From: Paenibacillus sp. FSL H7-0357
GTDB lineage: Bacteria > Bacillota > Bacilli > Paenibacillales > Paenibacillaceae
Length of the DNA stretch: 64,000 nucleotides
Direction: 5' to 3'
Assembly: GCF_000758525.1 (NCBI RefSeq)
Contig: NZ_CP009241.1
Coordinates: forward strand, 6,987,501 to 7,051,500
Shown here piece after piece: positions 1-8,394 of the stretch. The notes under the pieces are model-generated. The model made no database searches, had not been told where the DNA came from, and saw only the letters and a program-made list of their open reading frames with translations. Numbering within the stretch: the stretch's first letter is position 1; each line of letters starts with the position of its first letter. The translations under genes were made by a program, and so were the position numbers.

Positions 1-122
1 ACGCATAATTGGATCGACTCGAGTACAAATTGATTCCCATAACGCTTCGATTGTGGCTAAAATAGGATTTATCGGATTTCCATATATATGCTCACCCATT
101 AACCCGTTTGAAAGGAGCTCAG

Positions 123-1379
123 ATGAATAAGAATTCTATACCCGCTGCTCCCTCTTTAGTTGCAAAAGACCGGGAACAACGCAATCTGCAGCAGGATACT
201 ATTTACCGGATTTTACTCGCCGTAAGCTTTGTGCATTTATTCAATGATTCCATTCAGGCGCTTATCCCGGCGATGTTTCCTATCTTAAAGGAAAACATGC
301 TGCTCTCCTATGCACAGGTCGGATGGATATCCTTCGCCCTGAACATCACTTCTTCGGTGATTCAGCCGATAATCGGCTATGCCGCTGACCGTAAACCCCG
401 ACCGATCCTGCTCCCTCTGGGGATGTGCTGCACGTTCGCCGGAGTGTTCCTGCTCGCTTTTGCCGGAAATTACGTATTGGTCATCTTCTCTGTTATGCTT
501 GTCGGCTTCGGTTCGGCTGCGTTCCACCCGGAGGGCATGCGTGTAGCTCATATGGCTGCAGGTCAGCGCAAGGGATTGTCGCAATCCATCTTCCAAGTGG
601 GAGGCAATGCCGGACAATCCCTGGGTCCTCTTTTGATGAAATGGGTATTCATTCCCTTTGGGCAGATGGGCGCACTTGGGTTCACCGTAATCGCTGCCGC
701 CGGAATTGCCGTACAGACCTATGTGGCCAAATGGTACCAAGAAATGCTTAATGCAGGCTATACGTTCCGCAAAAAATCGACTGGACGCACGCTTGACCCT
801 GCTCGCAGCAAAAGCATTCTGACCGCAACCGTGATCCTGGTCTTTATCGTGTTTGTACGCTCCTGGTACAGCGCCTCCATCGGCGGCTATTATGCCTTCT
901 ACTTAATGGATAAATACGGAATGAAGCTCGATGACGCTCAAATATACATCTTTATGTATTTGGCGGCCGGTGCAGTTGGAACCTTCTTCGGGGGCCCGCT
1001 AGCCGACCGTTTCGGGCGGCGTAATCTCATCCTGATCTCTATGGTGAGTACTGTGCCTTTTGCGCTGGCGCTGCCTTTTGTAAACCATTTCTGGGCCGCT
1101 GTTCTGCTAATCATCTCCGGATTTGTCCTGCTGTCCAGCTTCTCAGTAACAGTCATTTATGCACAAATGCTCTATCCGGGCAATATCGGAACCGTCTCGG
1201 GACTGATTACTGGACTGGCTTTTGGGCTTGGCGGGATCGGCTCGGTAGTTATCGGCGACCTGATCGACCGGATCGGAATTGCGACTGTGTTCATAGCTTG
1301 CGGCTTCCTCCCGCTGCTTGGCCTGCTTGCCCTGCTGTTACCCAATGATAAGACACTGGAGAAATGGGCCGCTGAATAA
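123..1379 (+). CDS. MFS transporter, fosmidomycin-resistance (Fsr) type
   Basis: A 418-residue, 12-TM major facilitator protein, probably a proton-driven drug or metabolite exporter in the cytoplasmic membrane. The first helix carries VHLFNDSIQALIPAMFP followed by LSYAQVGWISFALN and QPIIGYAADR, the order and spacing typical of the Fsr branch. A second-half loop has the MFS-type GGPLADRFGRR motif. Start: a TTG at 108 is in frame, but AAAGGAG at 111-117 lies 5 bases before the ATG at 123, so I place the start there. It stands alone, followed by a terminator. The 122 bases upstream show no recognisable feature. The substrate cannot be read from sequence. Confidence 0.9.
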   Translation: MNKNSIPAAPSLVAKDREQRNLQQDTIYRILLAVSFVHLFNDSIQALIPAMFPILKENMLLSYAQVGWISFALNITSSVIQPIIGYAADRKPRPILLPLGMCCTFAGVFLLAFAGNYVLVIFSVMLVGFGSAAFHPEGMRVAHMAAGQRKGLSQSIFQVGGNAGQSLGPLLMKWVFIPFGQMGALGFTVIAAAGIAVQTYVAKWYQEMLNAGYTFRKKSTGRTLDPARSKSILTATVILVFIVFVRSWYSASIGGYYAFYLMDKYGMKLDDAQIYIFMYLAAGAVGTFFGGPLADRFGRRNLILISMVSTVPFALALPFVNHFWAAVLLIISGFVLLSSFSVTVIYAQMLYPGNIGTVSGLITGLAFGLGGIGSVVIGDLIDRIGIATVFIACGFLPLLGLLALLLPNDKTLEKWAAE

Positions 1380-1432
1380 GCAGCATGATTTCATCGCTTC
1401 GTCTCTCTTCTATATCTATATAAGTCCATAAG

Positions 1433-1470
1433 GGTCCATCCTTCTCTATTAGAGTAGGGTGGGCTTTTTT
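1433..1470 (+). terminator. Rho-independent terminator after the MFS gene
   Basis: GTCC..CCT.CTCT pairs with AGAG.AGG..GGGC around an ATT loop, then six T. It closes the MFS transcript. Confidence 0.75.
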
Positions 1471-1591
1471 CACAGCAGAAGATATAAACTCTTAACAGCC
1501 AGCAGAATTATCCAACCGCCCTTTTTTAGGGTACAATTAATTAAAAGTTGAACTAATTGTCATAGCGCGGAAGGCTGAGGAGGAATGGCAA

Positions 1592-2872
1592 TTGAAGAAA
1601 GCACTCACGAACATTCGTAAAGGATACGGGAAGAAGCTTGTCTCCATCCATATGTGGAATGCCTGGCTGGTCCTGTTTCTGGCACTCAGCGGATTATTGC
1701 TGGTCGGCGGTTTCTGGCGGGAGCTTCTGGGTGAGGGCAGGGTGTGGCTAAAATGGGCACATATCGCGTTTGGACTGGTGCTGCTGATTCCGGTCATTTA
1801 TTATTTACTGCTTGCTGCAAAACACTGGAAAAGGCTCAAGGGGAAAAATGGGCAAAAGGCTAATGTGATTTTTGTACTGGTCCTATTGATCGGGTGGATT
1901 GTGTCGGGTGTCGTACTCTGGCAATTCAGGCTTGCCGGGCCAAGAGCAGCAAATACCGCACTATTTATACACGATCTTCTAACCTGGGTTGGACTTCCGG
2001 TTATTATTTACCACTCTATTACCAGAGTCAAGTGGCTCAAAGAACCGAAGAAACGCTCTATTGTACCAGAACCGGTAACATCAGCTAATGGAGCATCTGC
2101 TTCTAATGATAAGCAGAAACAGCCGGGAGCGGCCCATGTCCAGCAGCCGATGTATACCCGCCGCGGTTTCATTAAAGTCGCTGTGGGTGCCGGACTTGCG
2201 GTAACGCTCGGACCGACCTTTGTCCGCTGGATCGGCAAATCCTTTCAGTTGCCCGGCACCGCGGATTATGCAGCAAACAATGCCAACACACTAATTCCCG
2301 ACCCTATTCCGCTGGCAAATTCAGCACCACCGATTGGTGGAGGAGCGGAAGGGAACTTCCGCGTATATACTGTAACCGATATTCCAGCATTCGATAATTC
2401 GAACTGGTCATTTACGATTGACGGGCTGGTGGACAAGAAGTTCACCTGGAACTGGGAGGAATTCGTCAAGCTGCAGCGCGAGGTGCAGGTCAGTGATTTC
2501 CACTGCGTCACTGGCTGGTCTGTCTACAAGAATACCTGGGAGGGTCTGCCCCTCTCCAAACTGCTTGATCTTGCCGGAGTAAAAAGCCAGGCGGTGATGG
2601 TCAAGCTGTATTCCGGCGACGGCGTCTATACGGACTCCCTGACACTCGCACAGGCGCGAATGGAGGATGTTATGGTTGCCGTCATGCATGACGGCAAGCC
2701 GATTCCGAATCAGCTGGGCGGGCCTGTACGTTTGGTCACTCCGCAAATGTATGCCTATAAATCGGTAAAATGGCTCAACCGGATTGAACTCATTGCTGAG
2801 GACCATGTCGGCTATTGGGAACAGCGGGGGTACGACAAAGACGCCTGGCTGCCTGGAGCAAATCGTGTATAA
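1592..2872 (+). CDS. Membrane cytochrome b561-like / MsrP-like molybdopterin oxidoreductase fusion
   Basis: A 426-residue protein in two parts. Residues 1-150 form about four TM helices with histidines H20, H57, H127 and H141 placed as in cytochrome b561-type di-haem membrane proteins. Then comes an internal twin-arginine-like segment (TRRGFIK, about 189-195, followed by a hydrophobic run), and from about 255 a sulfite-oxidase/MsrP fold with SDFHCVTGWS; C305 is the expected molybdenum ligand. Inferred role: quinol-fed electron delivery to an extracytoplasmic Mo enzyme, possibly repair of oxidised methionine. Start is TTG 1592 with GAGGAGGA seven bases upstream. Its stop lies 18 bases from the convergent PBP stop with no obvious terminator between. 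An ACAATTA/TAATTGT inverted repeat lies upstream near 1531-1561. Substrate unknown. Confidence 0.85.
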   Translation: MKKALTNIRKGYGKKLVSIHMWNAWLVLFLALSGLLLVGGFWRELLGEGRVWLKWAHIAFGLVLLIPVIYYLLLAAKHWKRLKGKNGQKANVIFVLVLLIGWIVSGVVLWQFRLAGPRAANTALFIHDLLTWVGLPVIIYHSITRVKWLKEPKKRSIVPEPVTSANGASASNDKQKQPGAAHVQQPMYTRRGFIKVAVGAGLAVTLGPTFVRWIGKSFQLPGTADYAANNANTLIPDPIPLANSAPPIGGGAEGNFRVYTVTDIPAFDNSNWSFTIDGLVDKKFTWNWEEFVKLQREVQVSDFHCVTGWSVYKNTWEGLPLSKLLDLAGVKSQAVMVKLYSGDGVYTDSLTLAQARMEDVMVAVMHDGKPIPNQLGGPVRLVTPQMYAYKSVKWLNRIELIAEDHVGYWEQRGYDKDAWLPGANRV

Positions 2873-2890
2873 CTGCGGCCAGCGCCTCTT

Positions 2891-4771
2891 TCAATTCCGA
2901 ACGGCTATTGCTTTGTTCATCACTGAGGAGAATAAAGCGGCCGCCATCCCGCTGCCCGTTGTCATATAGTTATCCTTATCGGTACGGTCAAAACCCATCC
3001 ATACAGCCGCTGTCCAATCCGGTGTGTAGCCGACAAACCAAAGATCCCGATTAGCCTTGCTGTCGACACCGGGAAGCGCTGCCTGAGTCGTTCCGGTCTT
3101 GCCGGCAACCGGTATGTTCATCCGCGCTTTTTTCCCGGTCCCTTGATTTACTGCATTGCGGAGCATGAACGTCATGCTTTCCGCAGTTCGCGCCGAGATC
3201 ACTTGACGCTGGCTGGAGACATGCTTGTATAGAACCCGCCCGTGCGCATTGGTTATGCTGCTAATGGTATGAGCTTCATTAAACGTCCCTCCGCTCGCAA
3301 ACACACTGTAGGCCTGGGCCATTTTCAGAGGAGATACCCCATTGTGGAGCCCGCCGAGCGCAATGGACAGATTATTATCCTCCTGCGGCAGTTCTAACCC
3401 CAGCTTTCCGGCAAATTGACGGGCGCTGGAGATTCCCACCTGCTTCAGCAGCCATACGGCCGGAGCATTGATGGATTGCTGGAGCGCCTGGTTCAGGCTA
3501 ACTTGGCCACGGTATACGCCATTCAGATTACCCGGGCTGTAACTCCCGTAAGACTGCTTACGGTCGGGAACTATACTCGCTGGAGTAAAGTTGCCGCTTT
3601 CCAGCGCAGGCCCGTAATCAATAATCGGCTTAAAGGCGGAACCCGGCTGACGCGCATCAATAATCGCCCGATTAAGGCTGCCCGCTTGGGGATTGCGCCC
3701 TCCCATCATGGCGGCAATTTCTCCGGTGTGATGATTGAGTATCACCATGGCCGCCTCGACCTGCTGGTTTTTCCCATCGGGAGGAAAGGCATCTGCGTTA
3801 CGAAATGCTTGCTCCAGTGTCTTCTGGATGCCTGTATTCATCCCTGTCTTAATCCTGTAACCGCCTGTTTGCAGCTCTTCCCTCGACTTACCCGTAAGCC
3901 GGGAGGCTTCTTTCAGCACAGCGTCAATATAGGAAGCACCTGCAACCTCAGTCTCAACTTCTACTTGAGGCCGGTATTTCTGTTTGCGCGCGGCAACCAT
4001 TTGCTGTGGGCTGATCAGCCCCCGCTGCTGCATGATTCCCAGAACAAGCTCCCTCCTCCCCTCGGAAACCGCATTGTTCTCCGCAGGATTATAGATGGAA
4101 GGACCTTTCGGGATAGCCGCTAAAGCAGCGATTTGCGAAATCTCCAGCTTTTTGAGGTCACTTACACCGAAATAGTACTCTGCTGCCGCCTTTATTCCAT
4201 ACTGCCCCCGGCCCATATAGATTTGGTTCAGATAAAGCTGCAAAATATCCTGCTTTGACAACCGTTTCTCCAAAGCTGTAGCAATGGAGGCCTCGTTCAG
4301 CTTGCGCAGCATATTTTTATCTCTGTTTAAATAGAGATTGCGGGCTAACTGCTGGGTGATGCTGCTGCCTCCCTCTGTTACTCTGAAGTTCACTGTATTG
4401 TTAATGGCGGCACGCAGGATTCCCGTATAGTCCAGTCCCTGATGGCTGTAGAACCGGCGGTCCTCGACTGCCAAAAAGGTGTCGATCAGCAGAGCCGGCA
4501 TCTCTTCCAGCTGAGCCATCGTCCGATATCCCGATTCCGGCAGCGGAATTCGGCGCAGCACATTCCCCTCTGAGTCGGTAATGACGCTTGATTGATCTAA
4601 AACCAGCTTCCCGGCCTGACGGCTTACCACAGCCTCTCCATATACACGGACATAAAACAGCATTGCCAGCAGCAGTAACACGCCAATTACCGCAAGATCA
4701 AATCCGGTATAAAAAACACGCAGCAGCTTTCGCCGGGTGAGCCGGGTGCCGGTATTGCCCCTGCTCAGCAC
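2891..4771 (-). CDS. Class A penicillin-binding protein (GT51 transglycosylase / transpeptidase)
   Basis: A 626-residue bifunctional peptidoglycan synthase. Residues about 24-42 are the membrane anchor. The glycosyltransferase domain (about 60-235) shows EDRRFYSHQGLD with catalytic E103, GGSSITQQLARN and LYLNQIYMG. The transpeptidase domain (about 335-620) has GSAFKP with nucleophile S378 and K381, SIN at 433-435 and KTG at 558-560. It ends soon after the KTG region, without the long C-terminal tail of many Bacillales PBP1 proteins. Start is GTG at 4771, overlapping the upstream gene by 7 bases, so translation is probably coupled. As the last gene of a two-component operon, it is likely an output of that system. 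Confidence 0.93.
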   Translation of the reverse strand: MLSRGNTGTRLTRRKLLRVFYTGFDLAVIGVLLLLAMLFYVRVYGEAVVSRQAGKLVLDQSSVITDSEGNVLRRIPLPESGYRTMAQLEEMPALLIDTFLAVEDRRFYSHQGLDYTGILRAAINNTVNFRVTEGGSSITQQLARNLYLNRDKNMLRKLNEASIATALEKRLSKQDILQLYLNQIYMGRGQYGIKAAAEYYFGVSDLKKLEISQIAALAAIPKGPSIYNPAENNAVSEGRRELVLGIMQQRGLISPQQMVAARKQKYRPQVEVETEVAGASYIDAVLKEASRLTGKSREELQTGGYRIKTGMNTGIQKTLEQAFRNADAFPPDGKNQQVEAAMVILNHHTGEIAAMMGGRNPQAGSLNRAIIDARQPGSAFKPIIDYGPALESGNFTPASIVPDRKQSYGSYSPGNLNGVYRGQVSLNQALQQSINAPAVWLLKQVGISSARQFAGKLGLELPQEDNNLSIALGGLHNGVSPLKMAQAYSVFASGGTFNEAHTISSITNAHGRVLYKHVSSQRQVISARTAESMTFMLRNAVNQGTGKKARMNIPVAGKTGTTQAALPGVDSKANRDLWFVGYTPDWTAAVWMGFDRTDKDNYMTTGSGMAAALFSSVMNKAIAVRN

Positions 4772-5373
4772 TTTGCAATCAGGTTCACAAGGAACCGCTC
4801 CAAGCCCGCCGCTTCACGTTTCACCGCATCCACCTGAACGGCCTCTCCTTCTGCAGCCTTCAGCTCATCCAGCAAGCGCAGCAGCGTCTTCATCCTTAGT
4901 ATGAGGGCCATACTCTCTTCACTGCTCCATCCCGCTTCTTCTGCATCTGCCGATTCAATCTCTGCTGTACCGGTGAGTTTTGTTTGCTGGCCTTTGTTCA
5001 GTTTCCGCAGATTAGCAGCCAGCCTGCCCAGCTCTCCTCCGGTGGATACCTCCAGTTCCTTAAAGAAGCCATTCGCCGCAAGCTCATCCGATGCCCGCAG
5101 CAGCGCCTTGAAATCATCGGATAATTTTTGCGAACGCAGCAGAAAAAAACCGCCGGAAAGAGCGGTAAAAAGAATTACAGCCAAAGGCAACCTGCCGATA
5201 TGATTGATCATCCAATGCATTAAGCGGACTGTAAAAGCCCCGGAATCCGCGCTATGCCGCGAATATAGAAAGGAAACCACCGCCTGTAGCACCATAAGAA
5301 CACCACCGCTGAGCAGCAAGCTTCCTCCAATAACATACAAATATCCGGTTCGTACCGTATTTAGTCTTCTCAA
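4765..5373 (-). CDS. Kinase-less paralogue of the adjacent sensor (two TM helices plus HAMP-like segment)
   Basis: About 202 residues with two TM helices and a HAMP-like linker followed by a helical tail, but no histidine kinase H, N or G boxes. It resembles the N-terminal half of the neighbouring kinase: NTVR/STIR before TM1, HWMINHIG/KWIINHIG before TM2, and LEVSTGGELGRLAANL/IEVRTSDELGVLAENI after it. It therefore looks like a duplicated, truncated sensor. Start is uncertain. TTG 5373 has GGGAGGGG just upstream and aligns best with the kinase N-terminus; an in-frame ATG at 5398-5400 also has a GGAG six bases before it. It lies between kinase and PBP in one operon. Function unknown; it could modulate kinase signalling by heterodimer formation. 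Confidence 0.75.
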   Translation of the reverse strand: MRRLNTVRTGYLYVIGGSLLLSGGVLMVLQAVVSFLYSRHSADSGAFTVRLMHWMINHIGRLPLAVILFTALSGGFFLLRSQKLSDDFKALLRASDELAANGFFKELEVSTGGELGRLAANLRKLNKGQQTKLTGTAEIESADAEEAGWSSEESMALILRMKTLLRLLDELKAAEGEAVQVDAVKREAAGLERFLVNLIAKC

Positions 5374-5458
5374 GTTTATCCCCTCCCGGTATCTGTGCAT
5401 TTACTACTCCATGACACATAGAATACCGGTAAGTTCTTAAGAACCTCCCGCACAAGTT

Positions 5459-6586
5459 CTAAAGATTCTCTAAAGACTCCTGTGGAGATAACGGGAAGCG
5501 GGTGATAAAGTCGGTACGGTTCACATCGCTTTGGGCTGTAATTTCTCCATGGTGGCGTTCCACAATCCCTTTGGCTATAGCAAGTCCCAGCCCCGAACCT
5601 CCGGTATGCCGGGAACGGGAGCGTTCGGCCCGGTAGAATCGTTCAAAAATATGCGGAAGGTCGCTTTCGGCAATCATTTCTCCAAAATTGCTGATCCGCA
5701 CGACTGCTTCATCCCCTTCTCGGGTGAGTACGATCTCCAGTTTTTTCCCTTCACGCCCGTAACGGATGGCATTGGTAATCAAATTTTCATAAGCGCGCAG
5801 CAACTCGTAAGGCGCTCCCTGAATCCATAAGGATTCTGTATGATCCACCAGCTCATAGGCCATACCTGCCCGGGCAAGCTCTGGAACCGCCTCTTCCGCC
5901 AGCTGCCGAATAAACGCCTTGAGGTCCAGCTGTTCTGCTGCAAGCGGCAGTCCTCCACTGTTGACACGGGTATATTCGAACAGATCATCAATCAGCTTAC
6001 GCAGCACCAGTGCTTTCTGATAAGCAATGCCTACATAATAACGCACCTCTGTCTCTTCCCGGCAGCGGTCCTGCTCAATATAATCCAGATAACCCAAAAC
6101 CGAGGTCAGCGGAGTACGCAAATCATGAGAGACCCCGGTAATCAGCTCATTTTTGGCCTGGATCGCCTTACGCTCTTCAAGCAGGGACTGCTGCAGCCGT
6201 TCGGACATAATATTAATATTCTCTGCCAGTACACCTAGCTCATCACTGGTCCGCACTTCAATCCGGTGTGACTCTCCCAGTTTGGTGATTTGCTGAATCC
6301 CCTTTGTGATCTCTTCGAGATAGGATACTACTTTTCGTGTGTACAAAAAAAAGAACACCAAAAAGCTGATAATGCCTACGGCTGTCATTACCGGCACTGA
6401 GCCAATATGGTTAATGATCCATTTCAAAACCAGGGAATAGGGTGCCGACGGTGAACTCGTGTTCATGTGAAGCAGAGAATTCACCAGCCGGTAACCTCCC
6501 CATAACAGGATGGCTCCTGACAACATGCTGAGAATAAACGCCCAAATGAATTTCCAGCGGATAGTACTTATATATTTTGCATTCAC
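5459..6586 (-). CDS. VanS-like sensor histidine kinase
   Basis: A 375-residue membrane kinase: TM1 about 13-35, short extracellular loop, TM2 about 62-82, HAMP about 83-135, HisKA with GVSHDLRTPL (phospho-acceptor H154), then HATPase with ENLITNAIRYG, a downstream IFERFYRAERSR segment and GGSGLGLAIAKGIV. Start is GTG at 6586 with GAGGTG seven bases upstream. It follows the response regulator by 20 bases and precedes the truncated sensor and the PBP gene, so a cell-envelope signal is likely. The small extracellular domain suggests sensing within or at the membrane; the ligand is unknown. Confidence 0.92.
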   Translation of the reverse strand: MNAKYISTIRWKFIWAFILSMLSGAILLWGGYRLVNSLLHMNTSSPSAPYSLVLKWIINHIGSVPVMTAVGIISFLVFFFLYTRKVVSYLEEITKGIQQITKLGESHRIEVRTSDELGVLAENINIMSERLQQSLLEERKAIQAKNELITGVSHDLRTPLTSVLGYLDYIEQDRCREETEVRYYVGIAYQKALVLRKLIDDLFEYTRVNSGGLPLAAEQLDLKAFIRQLAEEAVPELARAGMAYELVDHTESLWIQGAPYELLRAYENLITNAIRYGREGKKLEIVLTREGDEAVVRISNFGEMIAESDLPHIFERFYRAERSRSRHTGGSGLGLAIAKGIVERHHGEITAQSDVNRTDFITRFPLSPQESLENL

Positions 6587-6605
6587 ACATTATCACCTCA
6601 AGTTC

Positions 6606-7313
6606 TCAGGATGGCCCGTCCAATTTATACCCGATCCCCCATACAGTTTGCACATAACGGGGCTGCTTCGGATCCAGCTCAATTTTCTCGCGGATATTGC
6701 GGATATGTACCATAACCGTGCTGCCTCCGTCCAGGAAAGGCTCATTCCAGATATTCCTGTAAATCTGCTCCATGCTGAGCACCTGACCCTGATGTCTCGC
6801 CAGCAGCTCCAAAATGGAAAATTCACGGGGTGTCAGCCTTACCTTACGTCCATCCACGCAGACCTCGTGTTTCAATATGTCGATGACCAGATCCTCGAAG
6901 ATCAGCTCATTGTCATTCATCCTTGGTTGGGTATCCTTGTTGAATTTATGATAGCGGCGCAGCTGTGATTTGGCCCGGGCCACAAGCTCCAGCGGATTAA
7001 ATGGCTTTCCGACATAATCGTCGGCGCCTATACTGAGTCCAAGAATTTTATCCATATCCGAATTTTTGGCGGACAGCATGATGATCGGCATATTTTGCTC
7101 TTCACGGATTTTCATGCAGGCTTCTATCCCGTCCATCTTGGGCATCATCACATCCATAATAATGAGGTCCACCTTCTCCTCTTTTAAATATTCCAGCGCT
7201 TCCTGTCCGTCAAAGGCTTTGAGCAGCCGATAACCTTCGTTGCAGAAATAAATATCCATCAGGTTAACGATCTCCCGCTCATCGTCCACTAGCAATATTG
7301 TTTCTTGTCTCAC
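6606..7313 (-). CDS. OmpR/PhoB-family response regulator
   Basis: A 235-residue regulator: receiver domain 1-120 with acidic pair D10/D11, phospho-acceptor D54 (LIIMDVMMPKMDG), S81 and K103, then a winged-helix domain ending GIGYKLDG. Longer in-frame starts exist (ATG 7335-7337), but GGAAAGGA lies nine bases before GTG 7311-7313, giving the usual length for the family. It is the first gene of the regulator-kinase-sensor paralogue-PBP operon and would control envelope genes, perhaps including its own operon. Confidence 0.92.
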   Translation of the reverse strand: MRQETILLVDDEREIVNLMDIYFCNEGYRLLKAFDGQEALEYLKEEKVDLIIMDVMMPKMDGIEACMKIREEQNMPIIMLSAKNSDMDKILGLSIGADDYVGKPFNPLELVARAKSQLRRYHKFNKDTQPRMNDNELIFEDLVIDILKHEVCVDGRKVRLTPREFSILELLARHQGQVLSMEQIYRNIWNEPFLDGGSTVMVHIRNIREKIELDPKQPRYVQTVWGIGYKLDGPS

Positions 7314-7387
7314 AGGCAGGTATCCTTTCCATTCCATAAGTGGTAATCTACCTTCTAATATATTAGAAATTATCCAATCTATAAACC

Positions 7388-7426
7388 CAAAAAAAGCCCC
7401 GTATCCCCAAAAGGTATACAAAGGCT
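7388..7426 (-). terminator. Terminator downstream of the lipoprotein gene
   Basis: On the minus strand AGCC..GTATACC TTTT GG.GATAC..GGCT is followed by a T run. It separates the phosphatase/ABC/lipoprotein operon from the two-component operon. Confidence 0.65.
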
Positions 7427-7451
7427 GGTATTACTCATTTTATTAGTTCCA

Positions 7452-8381
7452 TTAAATACTCTTGAAAGAGGCATCATAAAGCCGGAACATCGTTTTGTAG
7501 CCCGACTCGTCAATCTTGATACCCACGTCCAGACGTCCGGTAATTTGCAGTGGGCCGGAGGTATGTCGGAGCTTGCTGCCTTCAGGCACAAAGACAATCA
7601 TAATCTTGTTCCAGTAGGTCTCATCCCCATTATCAAAGGGACACTCCGCCCCGGGCTCTGGAATCAGCAAAAACCAGTTCTTCTCAAAGGAAAGGACTTC
7701 ACCCATAAAGCCCTTAATCGTAACCTCGCTGCCGCTGAGATCCCAAAACTGCTCCGAGGGGCGGGTCTGGTCGCTGCCGTCAAAGAAGCCGTTCCAATCA
7801 ATGGCAGTGTGGCCTGTGGAAGAAGTCTTCAATTGGACCGCTGCGGTTGGGGCAGGGCTGGCCTCAGGGAGGGAGCTGGCTTGTGGAGACGGAGATGCAG
7901 CGCTGCTCTTTCCACCGCTCTTGTCTGCTTCACCTGTTTTAGCCTTTGACTTCGTTTCAGGTGCTGGAGATGCCGGGCTCTTGCTATTACTCTTGCTGGA
8001 GCCTACATTCTTCTTCGATGTATCCTGAATGACTGCTGCTTCTGGAGCAGAAGGCTTTGGTAAAGGTTTGGATGTACTTGGTGCGATGGATGACGCCGCA
8101 GCCAGTTCGGGTTCCGGTGAAGGTCCAGCTGTGGCCGTGGCGGCTTCTGGAGAGCGCTCCATGGTTGGCGAAGCTGCCGGTGATTCTTTTGGAACTATGG
8201 GTACTTGTGTAGCTTCGGGTGATTGTGCCACATCCTCTGTTACCGGACTGTCCGCCTCCACCGCAGCAGCAAAGGACTCTCCACCGCCATCAGCTGCACC
8301 GTTCTGGCCGCATGCTTGAAGCAGCAGCATGCTTGTAATAGCAGCCGTCATCAGGATCAACCTACCCTTTAATGTTATCAA
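7452..8381 (-). CDS. Lipoprotein with DUF3299-like C-terminal domain
   Basis: About 309 residues. TTG 8381 has AGGAGG nine bases upstream and gives a classic lipoprotein signal, hydrophobic run then LQAC with C24 as lipid-modified cysteine; longer readings upstream would run into the permease gene. Residues 25 to about 190 are a low-complexity Ser/Pro/Ala/Lys linker. The last 120 residues form a compact domain with SGSEVTIKGFMGEVLSFEKN, FLLIPEPGAECPF and a following IMIVFVPEG; the order (rGy.v, FLLvP..GaCpf, v.V) recalls DUF3299 domains, by pattern only. It is the last gene after phosphatase, ABC ATPase and permease, so it is probably the surface partner of that ABC system. Role inferred, not established. 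Confidence 0.75.
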   Translation of the reverse strand: MITLKGRLILMTAAITSMLLLQACGQNGAADGGGESFAAAVEADSPVTEDVAQSPEATQVPIVPKESPAASPTMERSPEAATATAGPSPEPELAAASSIAPSTSKPLPKPSAPEAAVIQDTSKKNVGSSKSNSKSPASPAPETKSKAKTGEADKSGGKSSAASPSPQASSLPEASPAPTAAVQLKTSSTGHTAIDWNGFFDGSDQTRPSEQFWDLSGSEVTIKGFMGEVLSFEKNWFLLIPEPGAECPFDNGDETYWNKIMIVFVPEGSKLRHTSGPLQITGRLDVGIKIDESGYKTMFRLYDASFKSI

Positions 8382-8394
8382 GTGAATGTACCTC

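Noticed and set aside
1..122. Open frame running into the MFS gene from the window edge
   Set aside because: About 40 codons with no recognisable family and incompatible with the ribosome binding site at 111-117 being intergenic; cannot be judged without upstream sequence.
1531..1561. Inverted repeat ACAATTA/TAATTGT upstream of the Mo oxidoreductase as an operator
   Set aside because: Seven-base A+T-rich arms with a long spacer are common by chance; mentioned only within the gene entry.
3416..4123. 235-codon plus-strand frame opposite the PBP gene
   Set aside because: Antisense to the transpeptidase and transglycosylase motifs of a clear PBP; no family pattern.
8029..8319. Plus-strand frame rich in Ala/Ser/Gly opposite the lipoprotein linker
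   Set aside because: Mirror of the Ser/Pro/Ala linker codons; no start signal and no domain.
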